Positions 37,521 through 50,608 of a stretch of 64,000 nucleotides of DNA are shown here, piece after piece. The position numbers and the translations under genes are program-made. Under the pieces are notes generated by a model. The model made no database searches. It was not told the DNA's origin and saw only the letters and a program-made list of their open reading frames with translations. The stretch spans positions 34,844,001-34,908,000 of the forward strand of contig OX485809.1 in NCBI GenBank assembly GCA_950295325.1. Reading direction: 5' to 3'. The stretch's first letter is position 1, and every line of letters begins with the position of its first letter. The stretch comes from Polytrichum commune (taxonomy: Eukaryota > Streptophyta > Polytrichopsida > Polytrichales > Polytrichaceae).

Positions 37521-37574
37521 CTGCAAAATACATGTATTAGTTAATTGAGGAGACAGTAGCTTAGCCAACCACCC

Positions 37575-40500
37575 ACCCTTTCATAAGTAAAATTCAATTT
37601 CAGATTACATTCAACCAACTACTACAGACAATCAATACATAACTAACATCATTTCAGAATACATTAAACTCACTAATACAGTCAGCCTAAACATACCTAA
37701 CCTCATTTCAGATCATACTCAACACACTATTAAACTGAACGTACACCCCAACTAGCCTCATTTCAGAAAACACTCAATTTCATATTTGACTCAACCCACT
37801 CAACCATCTACCCCAAAATGGGTGTCTCGGTCCCGAGACACCCTTTTCTATGACTAGAGTTCAATTTCAGAATACATTCAACCCCCTAATACACTCAGCC
37901 TAAGCATAACTAACCTCATTTCAGATCATATTCAACCCACTAATACAGTCAGCCTACACCCTAACTAGCCTCATTTAAGAAAACATTCAATTTCAGATTT
38001 GACTCAACCCACTTAACCATGTGCCCCAATATGGTTGTCTCGGTCCCGAGACACCTTTTTCCATGACTAGAACTCAATATCAGATTTCATTCAACCAACT
38101 ATTACAGTCAGCCTAGACCTACGAACCTCATTTCAGAATACATTCAACCCACTTATTCAGTCAACCTAAACACCACTAACCTCATTTCAGAATATATTCA
38201 TCCCACTGATACACTCAACCTAAGCATAACTAACCTCATTTCAGATCATATTCATCCCCCTAATACAATCACCCTACACCCTAACTAGCCTCATTTCAGA
38301 AAACTTTCCATTTCAGATTTGACTAAAGCCACTTAACCATGTGCCCCAATATGGTTGTCTCGGGGCTGAGACACCTATTACCATGACTGGAACTCAATTT
38401 CAGATTTTATTCAACCAAGTATTAAACTCAGCCTAAACATACTAACCTCATTTCAGAATACATTCAACCCACTAATATACTCAACATACTAACTTCATTT
38501 CAGATCATATTCAACCCCCTAATAAACTTGACCTAAGCATAACTAACCTCATTTCAGATCATATTCAACCCACTAATACAACCTGCATACACCTATCTAG
38601 CCTCATTTCAGAAAACATTCAATTTCACATCTGACTCAATCCACTTAACCATGTGCCCCAATATGGGTGTCTCGGCCCCGAGACACCTATTTCCATGACT
38701 AGAACTCAATTTCAGATTTCATTCAACCAACTATTACATTCAGCCTAGACCTACTAACCTCAATTCACAATGCACTCAACCCACTAATACACGCAGCCTA
38801 AACCCAACTAGCCTCATTTCAGATCATATGCAACCCACTAATACAGTCAGCCTACACCCTAACTAGCCTCATTTAAGAAAACATTCAACTTCAGATTTGA
38901 CTCAACCCACTTAACCACCTGCCCCAATATGGTTGTCTCGGCCCCGAGACACCTATTTCCAAGCCTAGAACTCAATTTCACATTTCATTCAACCAACTAT
39001 TACATTCAGCCTAGACATACTAACCTCATTTCAGAATGCACTCAACCCACTAATACACGCAACCTAAACCCAACTAGCCTCATTTCAGATCATATGCAAC
39101 CCACTAATACAGTCAGCCTACACCCTAACTAGCCTCATTTCAGAAAACATTCAAGCTCAGATTTGACTAAACCCACTTAACCATCTGCCCCAATCTGGTT
39201 GTCTCGGCCCGGAGACACCTATTTCCAAGCCTAGAACTTAATTTCATATTTTATTCAACCAACTATTACATTAAGGCTAGACCTACTAGCCTCATTTCAA
39301 AATGCACTCAACCCACTAATACACGCAGCCTAAACCCAACTAGCCTCACTTCAGATCATATGCAACCCACTAATACAGTCAGCCTTCACCCTAACTAGCC
39401 TCATTTCAGAGAACATTCAAGTTCAGATTTGACTCAACCCACTTAACCATCTGCCCCAATATGGTTGTCTCGGCCCCGAGACACCTATTTCCAAGCCTAG
39501 AACTCAATTTCAGATTCCATTCAACCAACTATTACATTCAGCCTAGACCTACTATCCTCATTTCAAAATGCACTCAACCCACTAATACACTCAACCTAAG
39601 CATAACTAGCCACATTTCAGATCATATTCAACCCACTAATACACTGAGCTTACACCCTAACTAGCCTCATTTCAGAAAATATTCAACCCACTAATACAGT
39701 CAGCCTTCATCCTAGCTAGGCTCATTTCAGAAAACATTCAATTTCAGATTTGACTAAAGCCACTTAACCATGTGCCCCAATATGGTTGTCTCGGCCCCGA
39801 GACACCTATTTCCATGACTAGAAGTGAATTTCAGATTCCATTCAACCAACTATTACATTCAGGCTAGACCTACTAGCCTCATTTCAAAATGCACTCAACC
39901 CACTAATACACTCAACCTAAGCATAACTAGCCACATTTCATATCATATTCAACCCACTAATACACGCAGCCTAAACCCAACTAGCCTCATTTCAGATCAT
40001 ATGCAACCCACTAATACAGGCAGCCTACACCCTAACTAGCCTCATTTCAGAAAACATTCAACTTCAGATTTGATTCAACCCACTTAAACATCTGCCCCAA
40101 TATGGTTGTCTCGGCCCCGAGACACCTATTTCCAAGCCTAGAACACAATTTCAGATTTCATTCAACCAACTATTACATTCAGCCTAGACCTACTAACCTC
40201 ATTTCAGAATGCACTCAACCCACTAATACACGCAACCTAAACCCAACTAGCCTCATTTCAGATCATATGCAACCCACTAATACAGTCAGCCTTCACCCTA
40301 ACTAGCCTCATTTCATAAAACATTCAATTTCAGATTTGACTCAACCCACTTAACCATCTGCCCCAATATGGTTGTCTCGGCCCCGAGACACCTATTTCCA
40401 AGCCTAGAACACAATTTCAGATTTCATTCAACCAACTATTACATTCAGCCTAGACCTACTAACCTCATTTCAAATTGCACTCAACCCACTAATACACGCA

Positions 40501-43500
40501 ACCTAAACCCAACTAGCCTCATTTCAGATCATATGCAACCCACTAATACAGTCAACCTTCACCCTAACTAGCCTCATTTCAGAAAACATTCAATTTCAGA
40601 TTTGACTAAACCCACTTAACCATGTGCCCCAATATGGTTGTCTCGGCCCCGAGACACCTATTTCCAAGCCTAGAACACAATTTCAGATTTCATTCAACCA
40701 ACTATTACATTCAGCCTAGACCTACTAACCTCATTTCAGAATGCACTCAACCCACTAATACACGCACCCTAAACCCAACTAGCCTCATTTCAGATCATAT
40801 GCAACCCACTAATACACTCAGCCTTCACCCTAACTAGCCTCATTTCAGAAAACATTCAAGTTCAGATTTGACTCAACCCACTTAACCATGTGCCCCAATA
40901 TGGTTGTCTCGGCCCCGAGACACCTATTTCCAAGCCTAGAACTCAATTTCAGATTTCATTCAACCAACTATTACATTCAGCCTAGACCTACTAACCTCAT
41001 TTCAGAATGCACTCAACCCACTAATACACGCACCCTAAACCCAACTAGCCTCATTTCAGATCATATGCAACCCACTAATACACTCAGCCTTCACCCTAAC
41101 TAGCCTCATTTCAGAAAACATTCAATTTCAGATTTGACTCAACCCACTTAACCATCTGCCCCAATATGGTTGTCTCGGCCCCGAGACACCAATTTCCAAG
41201 CCTAGAACTCAATTTCAGATTTCATTCAACCAACTATTACATTCAGCCTAGAGCTACTAACCTCATTTCAGAATGCACTCAACCCACTAATACACGCAAC
41301 CTAAACCCAACTAGCCTCATTTCAGATCATATGCAACCCACTAATACACTCAGCCTTCACCCTAACTAGCCTCATTTCAGAAAACATTCAAGTTCAGATT
41401 TGACTAAAGCCACTTAACCATGTGCCCCAATATGGTTGTCTCGGCCCCGAGACACCTATTTCCAAGCCTAGAACTCAATTTCATATTCCATTCAACCAAC
41501 TATTACATTAAGGCTAGACCTACTAGCCTCATTTCAAAATGCACTCAACCCACTAATACACTCAACCTAAGCATAACTAGCCACATTTCATATCATATTC
41601 AACCCATTAATACACGCAGCCTAAACCCAACTAGCCTCATTTCAGATCATATGCAACCCACTAATACAGGCAGCGTACACCCTAACTAGCCTCATTTCAG
41701 AAAACATTCAACTTCAGATTTGAGTCAACCCACTTAACCATCTCCCCCAATATGGTTCTCCCGGCGCCGAGACACCTATTTCCAAGCCTAGAACTCAATT
41801 TCAGATTCCATTCAACCAACTATTACATTCAGCCTAGACCTACTAACCTCATTTCAAAATGAACTCAACCCACTAATACACTCAACCTAAGCATAACTAG
41901 CCACATTTCAGATCATATGCAACCCACTAATACACTCAGCCTACACCCTAACTAGCCTCATTTCAGAAAATATTCAACCCACTAATACAGTCAGCCTTCA
42001 TCCTAGCTAGCCTCATTTCAGAAAACATTCAATTTCAGATTTGACTAAAGCCACTTGACCATGTGCCCCAATATGGTTGTCTCGGCCCCGAGACACCTAT
42101 TTCCATGACTAGAAGTGAATTTCAGATTCCATTCAACCAACTATTACATTCAGGTTAGACCTACTAGCCTCATTTCAAAATGCACTCAACCCACTAATAC
42201 ACTCAACCTAAGCATAACTAGCCACATTTAAGGTTATATTCAACCCACTAATACACGCAGCCTAAACCCAACTAGCCTCATTTCAGATCATATGCAACCC
42301 ACTAATACAGTCAGCCTTCACCCTAACTAGGCTCATTTCAGAAAACATTCAATTTCATATTTGACTCAACCCACTTAACCATCTGCCCCAATATGGTTGT
42401 CTCGGTCCCGAGACACCTATTTCCAAGCGTAGAACTCAATTTCAGATTTCATTCAACCAACTATTACATTCAGCCTAGACCTACTAACCTCATTTCAGAA
42501 TGCACTCAACCCACTAATACACGGAGCCTAAACCCAACTAGCCTCATTTCAGATCATATGCAACCCACTAATACAGTCAGCCTTCACCCTAACTAGCCTC
42601 ATTTCAGAGAACATTCAAGTTCAGATTTGACTAAAGCCACTTAACCATGTGCCCCAATATGGTTGTCCCGGCGCCGAGACACCTATTTCCAAGCCTAGAA
42701 CTCAATTTCAGATTCCATTCAACCAACTATTACATTCAGCCTAGACCTACTAACCTCATTTCAAAATGAACTCAACCCACTAATACACTCAACCTAAGCA
42801 TAACTAGCCACATTTCATATCATATTCAACCCACTAATACACGCAGCCTACACCCTAACTAGCCTCATTTCAGAAAATATTCAACCCACTAATACAGTCA
42901 GCCTTCATCCTAGCTAGCCTCATTTCAGAAAACATTCAATTTCAGATTTGACTAAAGCCACTTGACCATGTGCCCCAATATGGTTGTCTCGGCCCCGAGA
43001 CACCTATTTCCATGACTAGAAGTGAATTTCAGATTCCATTCAACCAACTATTACATTCAGGTTAGACCTACTAGCCTCATTTCAAAATGCACTCAACCCA
43101 CTAATACACTCCACCTAAGCATAACTAGCCACATTTAAGATTATATTCAACCCACTAATACACGCAGCCTAAACCCAACTAGCCTCATTTCTGATCATAT
43201 GCAACCCACTAATATAGTCAGCCTACACCCTAACTAGCCTCATTTCAGAAAACATTCAACTTCAGATTTGATTCAACCCACTTAACCATCTGCCCCAATA
43301 TGGTTGTCTCGGCCCCGAGACACCTATTTCCAAGCCTAGAACTGAATTTCAGATTCCATTCAACCAACTATTACATTCAGCCTAGACCTACTAACCTCAT
43401 TTCAAATTGCACTCAACCCACTAATACACTCAACCTAAGCATGACTAGCCACATTTCATATCATATTCAACCCACTAATACACTGAGCCTACACCCTAAC

Positions 43501-45327
43501 TAGCCTCATTTCAGAAAATATTCAACCCACTAATACAGTCAGCCTTCATCCTAGCTAGCCTCATTTAAGAAAACATTCAATTTCAGATTTGACTAAAGCC
43601 ACCTAACCATGTGCCCCAATATGGTTGTCTCGGCCCCGAGACACCTATTTCCATGACTAGAAGTGAATTTCAAATTCCATTCAACCAACTATTACATTCA
43701 GGCTAGACCTACTAGCCTCATTTCAAAATGCACACAACCCACTAATACACTCAACCTAAGCATAACTAGCCACATTTCAGATCATATTCAACCCACTAAT
43801 ACACGCAGCCCAAACCCAACTAGCCTCATTTCAGATCATATGCAACCCACTAATACAGTCAGCCTACACCCTAACTAGCCTCATTTCAGAAAACATTCAA
43901 GTTCAGATTTGACTAAACCCACTTAACCATCTGCCCCAATATGGTTGTCCCGGCCCCGAGACACCTATTTCCAAGCCTAGAACTCAATTTCACATTTCAT
44001 TCAACCAACTATTACATTCAGCCTAGACCTACTAACCTCATTTCAGAATGCACTCAACCCACTAATACACGCAGCCTAAACCCAACTAGCCTCATTTCAG
44101 ATCATATGCAACCCACTAATACAGTCAGCTTTCACCCTAACTAGCCTCATTTCAGAGAACATTCAAGTTCAGATTTGACTCAACCCACTTAACCATGTGC
44201 CCCAATATGGTTGTCTCGGCCCCGAGACACCTATTTCCAAGCCTAGAACACAATTTCAGATTTCATTCAACCAACTATTACATTCAGCCTAGACCTACTA
44301 ACCTCATTTCAGAATGCACTCAACCCACTAATACACGCAGCCTAAACCCAACTAGCCTCATTTCAGATCATATGCAACCCACTAATACAGTCAGCTTTCA
44401 CCCTAACTAGCCTCATTTCAGAGAACATTCAAGTTCAGATTTGACTCAACCCACTTAACCATGTGCCCCAATATGGTTGTCTCGGCCCCGAGACACCTAT
44501 TTCCAAGCCTAGAACACAATTTCAGATTTCATTCAACCAACTATTACATTCAGCCTAGACCTACTAACCTCATTTCAGAATGCACTCAACCCACTAATAC
44601 ACGCAACCTAAACCCAACTAGCCTCATTTCAGATCATATGCAACCCACTAATACAGTCAGCCTACACCCTAACTAGCCTCATTTCAGAAAACATTCAAGC
44701 TCAGATTTGACTAAACCCACTTAACCATCTGCCCCAATCTGGTTGTCTCGGCCCGGAGACACCTATTTCCAAGCCTAGAACTTAATTTCATATTTTATTC
44801 AACCAACTATTACATTAAGGCTAGACCTACTAGCCTCATTTCAAAATGCACTCAACCCACTAATACACGCAGCCTAAACCCAACTAGCCTCACTTCAGAT
44901 CATATGCAACCCACTAATACAGTCAGCCTTCACCCTAACTAGCCTCATTTCAGAGAACATTCAAGTTCAGATTTGACTCAACCCACTTAACCATCTGCCC
45001 CAATATGGTTGTCTCGGCCCCGAGACACCTATTTCCAAGCCTAGAACTCAATTTCAGATTCCATTCAACCAACTATTACATTCAGCCTAGACCTACTATC
45101 CTCATTTCAAAATGCACTCAACCCACTAATACACTCAACCTAAGCATAACTAGCCACATTTCATATCATATTCAACCCACTAATACACTCAGCCTACACC
45201 CTAACTAGCCTCATTTCAGAAAATATTCAACCCACTAATACAGTCAGCCTTCATCCTAGCTAGCCTCATTTCAGAAAACATTCAATTTCAGATTTGACTA
45301 AAGCCACTTGACCATGTGCCCCAATAT
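37575..45327. repeat. Large tandem array with a 266-bp higher-order unit carrying a palindrome
   Basis: About 26 units. In the most regular part the palindrome TGTCTCGGCCCCGAGACA recurs every 266 bp exactly (near 40109, 40375, 40641, 40907 and 41173); elsewhere units of ~320 bp with an extra sub-repeat occur. Each unit holds about five ~50-bp sub-repeats sharing CTAGCCTCATTTCAGA and CAACCCACTAATACA. Some units read TC and others CC at the centre of the palindrome. The array is flanked by the 5' end of the ParB/methyltransferase gene (37520, minus) and the SET fragment (from ~45328, plus). Small 67-71-codon frames in each unit are by-products of the repeat. Confidence 0.95.
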
Positions 45328-45619
45328 GGGAGAATACAGATCTTTGAAGAAGGCACAACCTCGAGTGAAGTCATATGCGATGCAAGTTGAGCCGGACTTG
45401 TACATCGATGGAGATGTTATGAAGGGGAATGTCGCTGGCTTCATAAATAGTTCCATAGGACGCAAAGAAATAGGAAATGTGGTGTGGGAATTTCGCATGT
45501 TGCCAAAACCCTGGAACAAACAGGAATGGGGGTATGTAATCACCATAGCCACAAAGGACATTTTGGTCGGAGAAGAGTTGTATGCACATTATTCTTTGAA
45601 CCCGCACACCGCATTGTAG
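45328..45619 (+). pseudogene. C-terminal part of a SET-domain protein
   Basis: Reads SYAMQVEPDLYIDGD, then GNVAGFINSSIG, NVVWEFRMLPKPW, EWGYVITIATKDILVGEELY and AHY, with a stop at 45617-45619. The order (Y-rich strand, IDG, GN-x-A-x-FIN, GEEL-x-x-x-Y) is that of the SET methyltransferase fold. The classical NHSC core is replaced by NSSI, which would affect catalysis. The N-terminal half is missing: the frame runs back into the 266-bp array, whose last unit breaks after CCCCAATATGG. A splice acceptor could sit at AATACAG (about 45340). The fragment is either an exon whose partner has been lost to the array or a truncated cargo gene of the neighbouring CACTA element. Confidence 0.65.
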
Positions 45620-46150
45620 GCTGACACCCATTAGTCCACATTCGGGATGACCAAAGCGAGTCATGTGTTCACTAACATGACTACACGAAGTCATATTTTG
45701 TTTTGACAAAATTTTGTATACATGTCCAGACCACGGTATACATGTGTACGTGGAACATGACCATTTTTTTATATCCAATGCTTGTATTTGTATGGTGCAT
45801 TTAATTTCTTTTACCTAACACACTCTTGTCTTCATAATCGATGAACATCCCCCCCCCCCACGCATGTTACACGTTCATGTTATATTCGGCGTTTTATGAT
45901 TGCCCCTCGTTAGATACAGCGCGCATTTTATGACAGAATCATGTAACACAGAAGTCACAAATTTATGACTCATCCATGTCACACAAAACTATTTGTGATT
46001 GCTCCTTGTCGTTTTTATACATTTGTATATAATATGTGTCTGTTATATACAATCCGTGTTCTGGGATTGTCATTGTTATGAGTCCTTGTCGTATGTTTCT
46101 GCCAAAGCGAAAATATATAACGTGCTTACGAAATTTATCACTCTCTGCAG
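45620..46150 (+). other. Likely subterminal/5' region of the CACTA element, left end not resolved
   Basis: Contains multiple (A)TGACT/AGTCAT words (e.g. 45655-45700 and 45940-45985) like those near the right end at 50.3-50.6 kb. A run of nine C lies at about 45850. No CACTACAACA terminus was found here or further left, so the left boundary is missing, diverged, or outside this stretch. Confidence 0.4.
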
Positions 46151-49100
46151 GACGAGTACAGCCCGATTGACTTGTTCTCCCATGCACCCCGGACTGGGCA
46201 AAGAAGCCAGACATACCCTAACACAAACGATGGACAAGATGGAGAAGTTGAGGTGCTACGTATGGTGGCAGAGTGCTTTGGCAAGTACGATGGTCTCAAA
46301 GTTGACGGACACGAAACCGAAGCCACCATACATGAGGGACTCGGGGATGCATTGGTTGAAGACGATGAAGGGGAGGATGGTTTCACAACGAAGGACAGTG
46401 AAGGTAGCGAGGGGGAAAGGGAAGAAACGAATGACCCCATGGAAACAAGAGGGAGTACCATGAACAGTGAGGACCCCAGTGGGGTAGACCACCAGAAGCT
46501 CTTATGCGAAGCTGGAACTCCACTGTATGAGGGAAGCCCATCGAACCGTCTCACATCGACACTCTTGATACTATTGTGTTGCACCACCTTCGCTGTACCA
46601 AACAACTTTGTGGATGAGTTGCTGAAGTTGTTGAAGGAGACAATTTTACCCAAGGACAACACACTACCAAAATCATTTAACGAGGCGAAAGGCTTGTTGA
46701 TGAAGTTGGGGTTGTCCTACAACTCAATACATGCGTGTAAAGATGGATGTTGTTTGTTTCGCAAAGAATTGGAGAATGCAACGGAGTGCCCAACATGCCA
46801 CAAATCGCGCTTTGTAGAGAACTCCAGTACAATTCCGGTCAAAGTTTTGAGACACTTTCCTTTGATTCCTCGTTTGCGAAGGATGTACAGCTGCAAACGG
46901 ATCGCGGAGCTAATGAAGTGGCATGTAGGTGGGAAAAGTAAGGACAAGGTGATGAGGTCCGTGGTGGACTCGAAGGCTTGGGACCACGTAAATAATAGGT
47001 GGCCGTGGTTTGCGAAAGATGAACGGAACGTTAGGCTTGGCCTTGCATTGGATGGCGTAAATCCATTTAGGAACCAAAGTCTCAGCCACTCTACTTGGCC
47101 CGTGGTTATGCTAAACTACAATCTTCCCCCTTGGTTAGTGACCAAAAACTTCTTCATGATGCTTGCGCTAATCATACCAGGAAAAGAAAGTGTAAGGGAC
47201 AGGAACGTGGATGTGTACATGGCACCGTTGATTGAGGAGCTCCAAGAGCTTTGGAAAGGGATTGACTGCTTGGACGGATCGCAAGAAAACTCCAAAGAGA
47301 AAACATTTAAGCTACATGGCATGCTCTTGTGGACGGTGAATGACTTCCCGGCGTACGGTTTGATTTCGGGGCAAGTAACAAAAGGACATAGGGCTTGCCC
47401 CGTGTGTGGCCCCAACGTGGCAACACGGCGTTCCAAAGCGTTGAAAAAAAATGTTTACCTTGGGCATAGACGACAACTGCCAATGACCCACCAATGGAGA
47501 CGACAGAGGTCCAATTTTGATGGGCAACCGGAGATGATACCACCCCCAAGAAGGATGAGTGGTCGAGAGCAATTGCGATATGCGAACGAGCGAGAAGAGT
47601 GGACGAAAAAACACTACATAAACCAAACTGGGCAGACGACAGACCCCGTACACGAACATGGAGTGAAGAGGAGGACATGTCTATATGACCTTCCATATTG
47701 GAAAGTACGTGCATATTATTATGAGAATTAAGGGAGTGGACGTAGTAACATGATTGCATATAGTAATATTGTTTATGAGTATTATGTGAGTGGACGTAAT
47801 CATGTACAGTCACATGATTGCACGTAGTGATATTGTGATTTGCTCCGGAAAATTTCTCACTGGGTCGAGTCATTGTGCAGGATCTTCTAATTCGGCACAC
47901 ATTGGATGTTATGCACTGTGAGAAAAATATCGCTGAGAATGTGATGAAAACCATATTTGGAGAGAAGGATACACTTGGAGTTCGTCTGGACATGAAGGAG
48001 GAGGGTATACGCCCGCATCTTTGGCCCGTAGCATGAACAAAACCCGGTAGCGTGATTCTACCTCGATCCTCGTACGTTATGACGAAAGAAGAGCGTTCCG
48101 TCTTTGTGGAGCAAATGCGTGCACTGCGAACCCCCACTCACTATGTGGGACAGTTGAAGAAGCGCGTAAACGTGGATGGGAGCATAAAAGGCCTGAAATC
48201 CCATGACTACCATGTCCTCATGCAGCAAGTGTTGGCACTATGTGTGCGCTGCACAATGGAAAAGGAAGTGCGGACATCCATAATAATGTTGAGCCGTGTA
48301 TTCAGGAGGATGTGTGCTAAGTCCATTGATCCGGCAACAATACAAGAGATGAGGTGTGAAGCGGCCATAGCACTATGCATGTTGGAAAAAGAATTCCCGC
48401 CATCATTTTTTGACATCATGACCCATTTGGTCCTGCATCTCGTGGAGGAAGTGGAAATTTGTGGACCTGTACAAACACGGTGGATGTACCCTATCGAGAG
48501 GTACCTGAAGACTCTAAAAGGGTATGTCCGAAACCGTACTCGACCAGAGGGTTGCATGGCTGAAGGCTACGCCATAGTAGAGGCATTGGGATTTTGTACG
48601 GAGTATATGCAAGAATATACAGTCACCACTCGAAGAGTGTGGGACGACAAAGAAGACCCATCAATGTATGATGAGATCCTCGAAGGTGGCGGGCGGGCGC
48701 GTCATCTCCCATCCGACCTTCGACAATGGATACATGAGTTCGTGGTGAACAATGCGGCACCACTGGAGGAGTGGAGGAGGTGAATTTACATTTTAGTGGA
48801 AGAACCTTAAATGCACCACCTTTCTGAGAACAACAGTCCAGACCATACGAACTACAACAAAACACATCTTTTGTGACCAAAATTCATGACTGCACTCAGT
48901 CATATTTTGGGATTTATGACTGAGTACAATCACAAAATGTAGTCGTAAAATATGCATTTCGTTGTAATTATCGCGACACACTACGACTACTGTTGTATGC
49001 AAATATGACTGCCCTTAGTGATTTCAGAAAGTCCCGGGTAATGTTGTGATATGTTGTATCCAAAATGCAGGAAACACGAGGATGACATGTCACGGCGGGA

Positions 49101-49950
49101 ATGTGAGCGGCACGAATACAGGCGCAAGAAGCGGAAGGCGCGGGTAATGTACCCAGCGGAGCTGCGCGACGAGGATTTCCACATTTGGTTTCCAAAAGCA
49201 GTGATACGCGCCATAGAAGAAGGCACTGAGGAGGTACAAGAAGACGTTAGGGCCTTAATGTTACCTCCATCGGATGCAGCGAAGTCGTATCGATCCATGT
49301 ATGCGTTTGGAAACCACATCCGTGTCCGAAGCGCACAGGCGCAATTGACAACGATGGACTCAGGAGTGGCCGCAACATTTCGACAATTATGTCGCTCGGG
49401 CCTAAAGGACACAAATCCAAAGGCAGCGGAGTTGGAGTATGTGGGTTGGGTGGAGGAAATCCTATCTGTGGACTATGGATTCTTCGAATTGGTGGTCCTC
49501 TATTGCAATTGGGTCGTTGCAAATATTAAGGGAGATGGGGCGACGATGAAGCGCGACGACTATGGTTTCACCATTGTAAACTTTGACAGATTGATTCCGT
49601 TCTCAGCACAATCATTTGCATTTCCTCTCCACATCGAACAAGTTTTTTTTGCACCTGACGTAGCGAAGTGTGGATGGGAAGTTGTTTTGCGCAAGGAACC
49701 GAGAGGGGTTCGAGTATTCTCCAAACAACAAAGAACGGATGCAGAACAATGCATAGCACTAGGTAGGACTTCTGATTTTCCCGGATTACAAGTGACGGCG
49801 TTTCATGACGATATCGTACCGAAAACACCCATATTGGGCGATGCAGTGGAAGTAGGGCCAAGAGTGGTTGCCAAGGCATTAGAATGTCTAGAGGGACCGG
49901 ATTACGCATCGGTAGATGACTCCGAGCACTGCGACTCGGACGGTGATTGA
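46151..49950 (+). pseudogene. CACTA (En/Spm) TNP2-type transposase
   Basis: Three exons: 46151-47704, 47881-48779 and 49071-49950, with CAG acceptors and GT donors. Exon 1 has an acidic N-terminus, then a TNP2 transposase domain (Transposase_21 type): ACKDGCCLFRKELENATECP, CPTCHKSRF, RLGLALDGVNPF, PVVMLNYNLPPWL, VNDFPAYGLISGQVTKGHRA and CPVCGP. Exon 2 reads RHTLDVMHCEKNIAENVMKT and then a DUF4218-like region (CGPVQTRWMYPIERYLKTLK, EGCMAEGYAIVEA). Exon 3 matches DUF4216 (GFFELVVLYCNWV, YGFTIVNFDRLI, FFAPDV). This three-part order is standard for plant CACTA transposases, which bind the TIR and cut both ends. One in-frame TGA at 48034-48036 (after HLWPVA) breaks exon 2, so this copy is inactive unless read through or mis-sequenced; otherwise it is remarkably complete. 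Intron 2 itself carries TGACT repeats. Confidence 0.9.
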
Positions 49951-50608
49951 CTTCCCGTCCGAGGAAGAAGTTGTATTGGTGAAACTTAGGTGGGTATATA
50001 TTTAAGTTCAATTATATACATGTTCAATTAGTCTCTTGGCAATAGCAAAAATCAAATTTCCTCCCCAATTTCCCCCCTATACTCCCTAAAACATCAATCA
50101 ATTAAATATTCGATCAAGAAATAAACATGGGCCATTCCCAATTTTCATTGCCGTTCAGACTATAACACACAAAGTACTTAATTTTGACCATTATATGTCA
50201 TTATTAAATAAATACTCCAAACCATAATACTAGATAATGAGTCATGGGGCAAAAACACAAGAGGCCCGTCTAGGGCAGCCTGAACTATCAAGGGCTGCCC
50301 CAAAAAAGGAAAAAAAGGTCCTAGTCAGAATGTGACTGAAGAATATGACTCGCAGAAAAATGTGACTGCCACATATGACTGGGCGTCCACCATACACGTT
50401 CCCCGTCGTTCCCTATAAAGGCAGCCATCGTTCCCATACGTCGTATACAGTACATTTGCCGAATACGACAGTAAAATATGACTGCGAGTCATATTTTTGA
50501 ATTTCGTACCCCCCAAAGGTCGAGGCCTGGGAAAATGTGACTGCATGTAGTCACCAGTCATCCCCAGTCATATTTCCCTAGTCACAAAATACCCAATCTG
50601 TTGTAGTG
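49951..50608 (+). mobile_element. CACTA right subterminal region and terminus
   Basis: The block ends in CTGTTGTAGTG at 50598-50608, i.e. CACTACAACAG on the minus strand. The 280 bp before it hold at least eight TGACTG/CAGTCA words in both orientations, the usual transposase-binding subterminal repeats. A hairpin GGGCAGCC..GGGCTGCCC lies near 50273-50305. The following AAG would be the 3-bp target duplication. The insertion abuts the first readable exon of a MULE transposase. Confidence 0.8.

Noticed and set aside
38929-45208. About fifteen nearly identical 67-71-codon plus-strand frames (MVVSAPRHLFPS...)
   Set aside because: They are translations of the 266-bp repeat unit with one frame happening to stay open. 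Stops and frame change with unit variants, and there is no domain or start context.
37575-45327. CRISPR-like array of repeats and spacers
   Set aside because: Units are contiguous higher-order tandem repeats without unique spacers, in a eukaryotic context.
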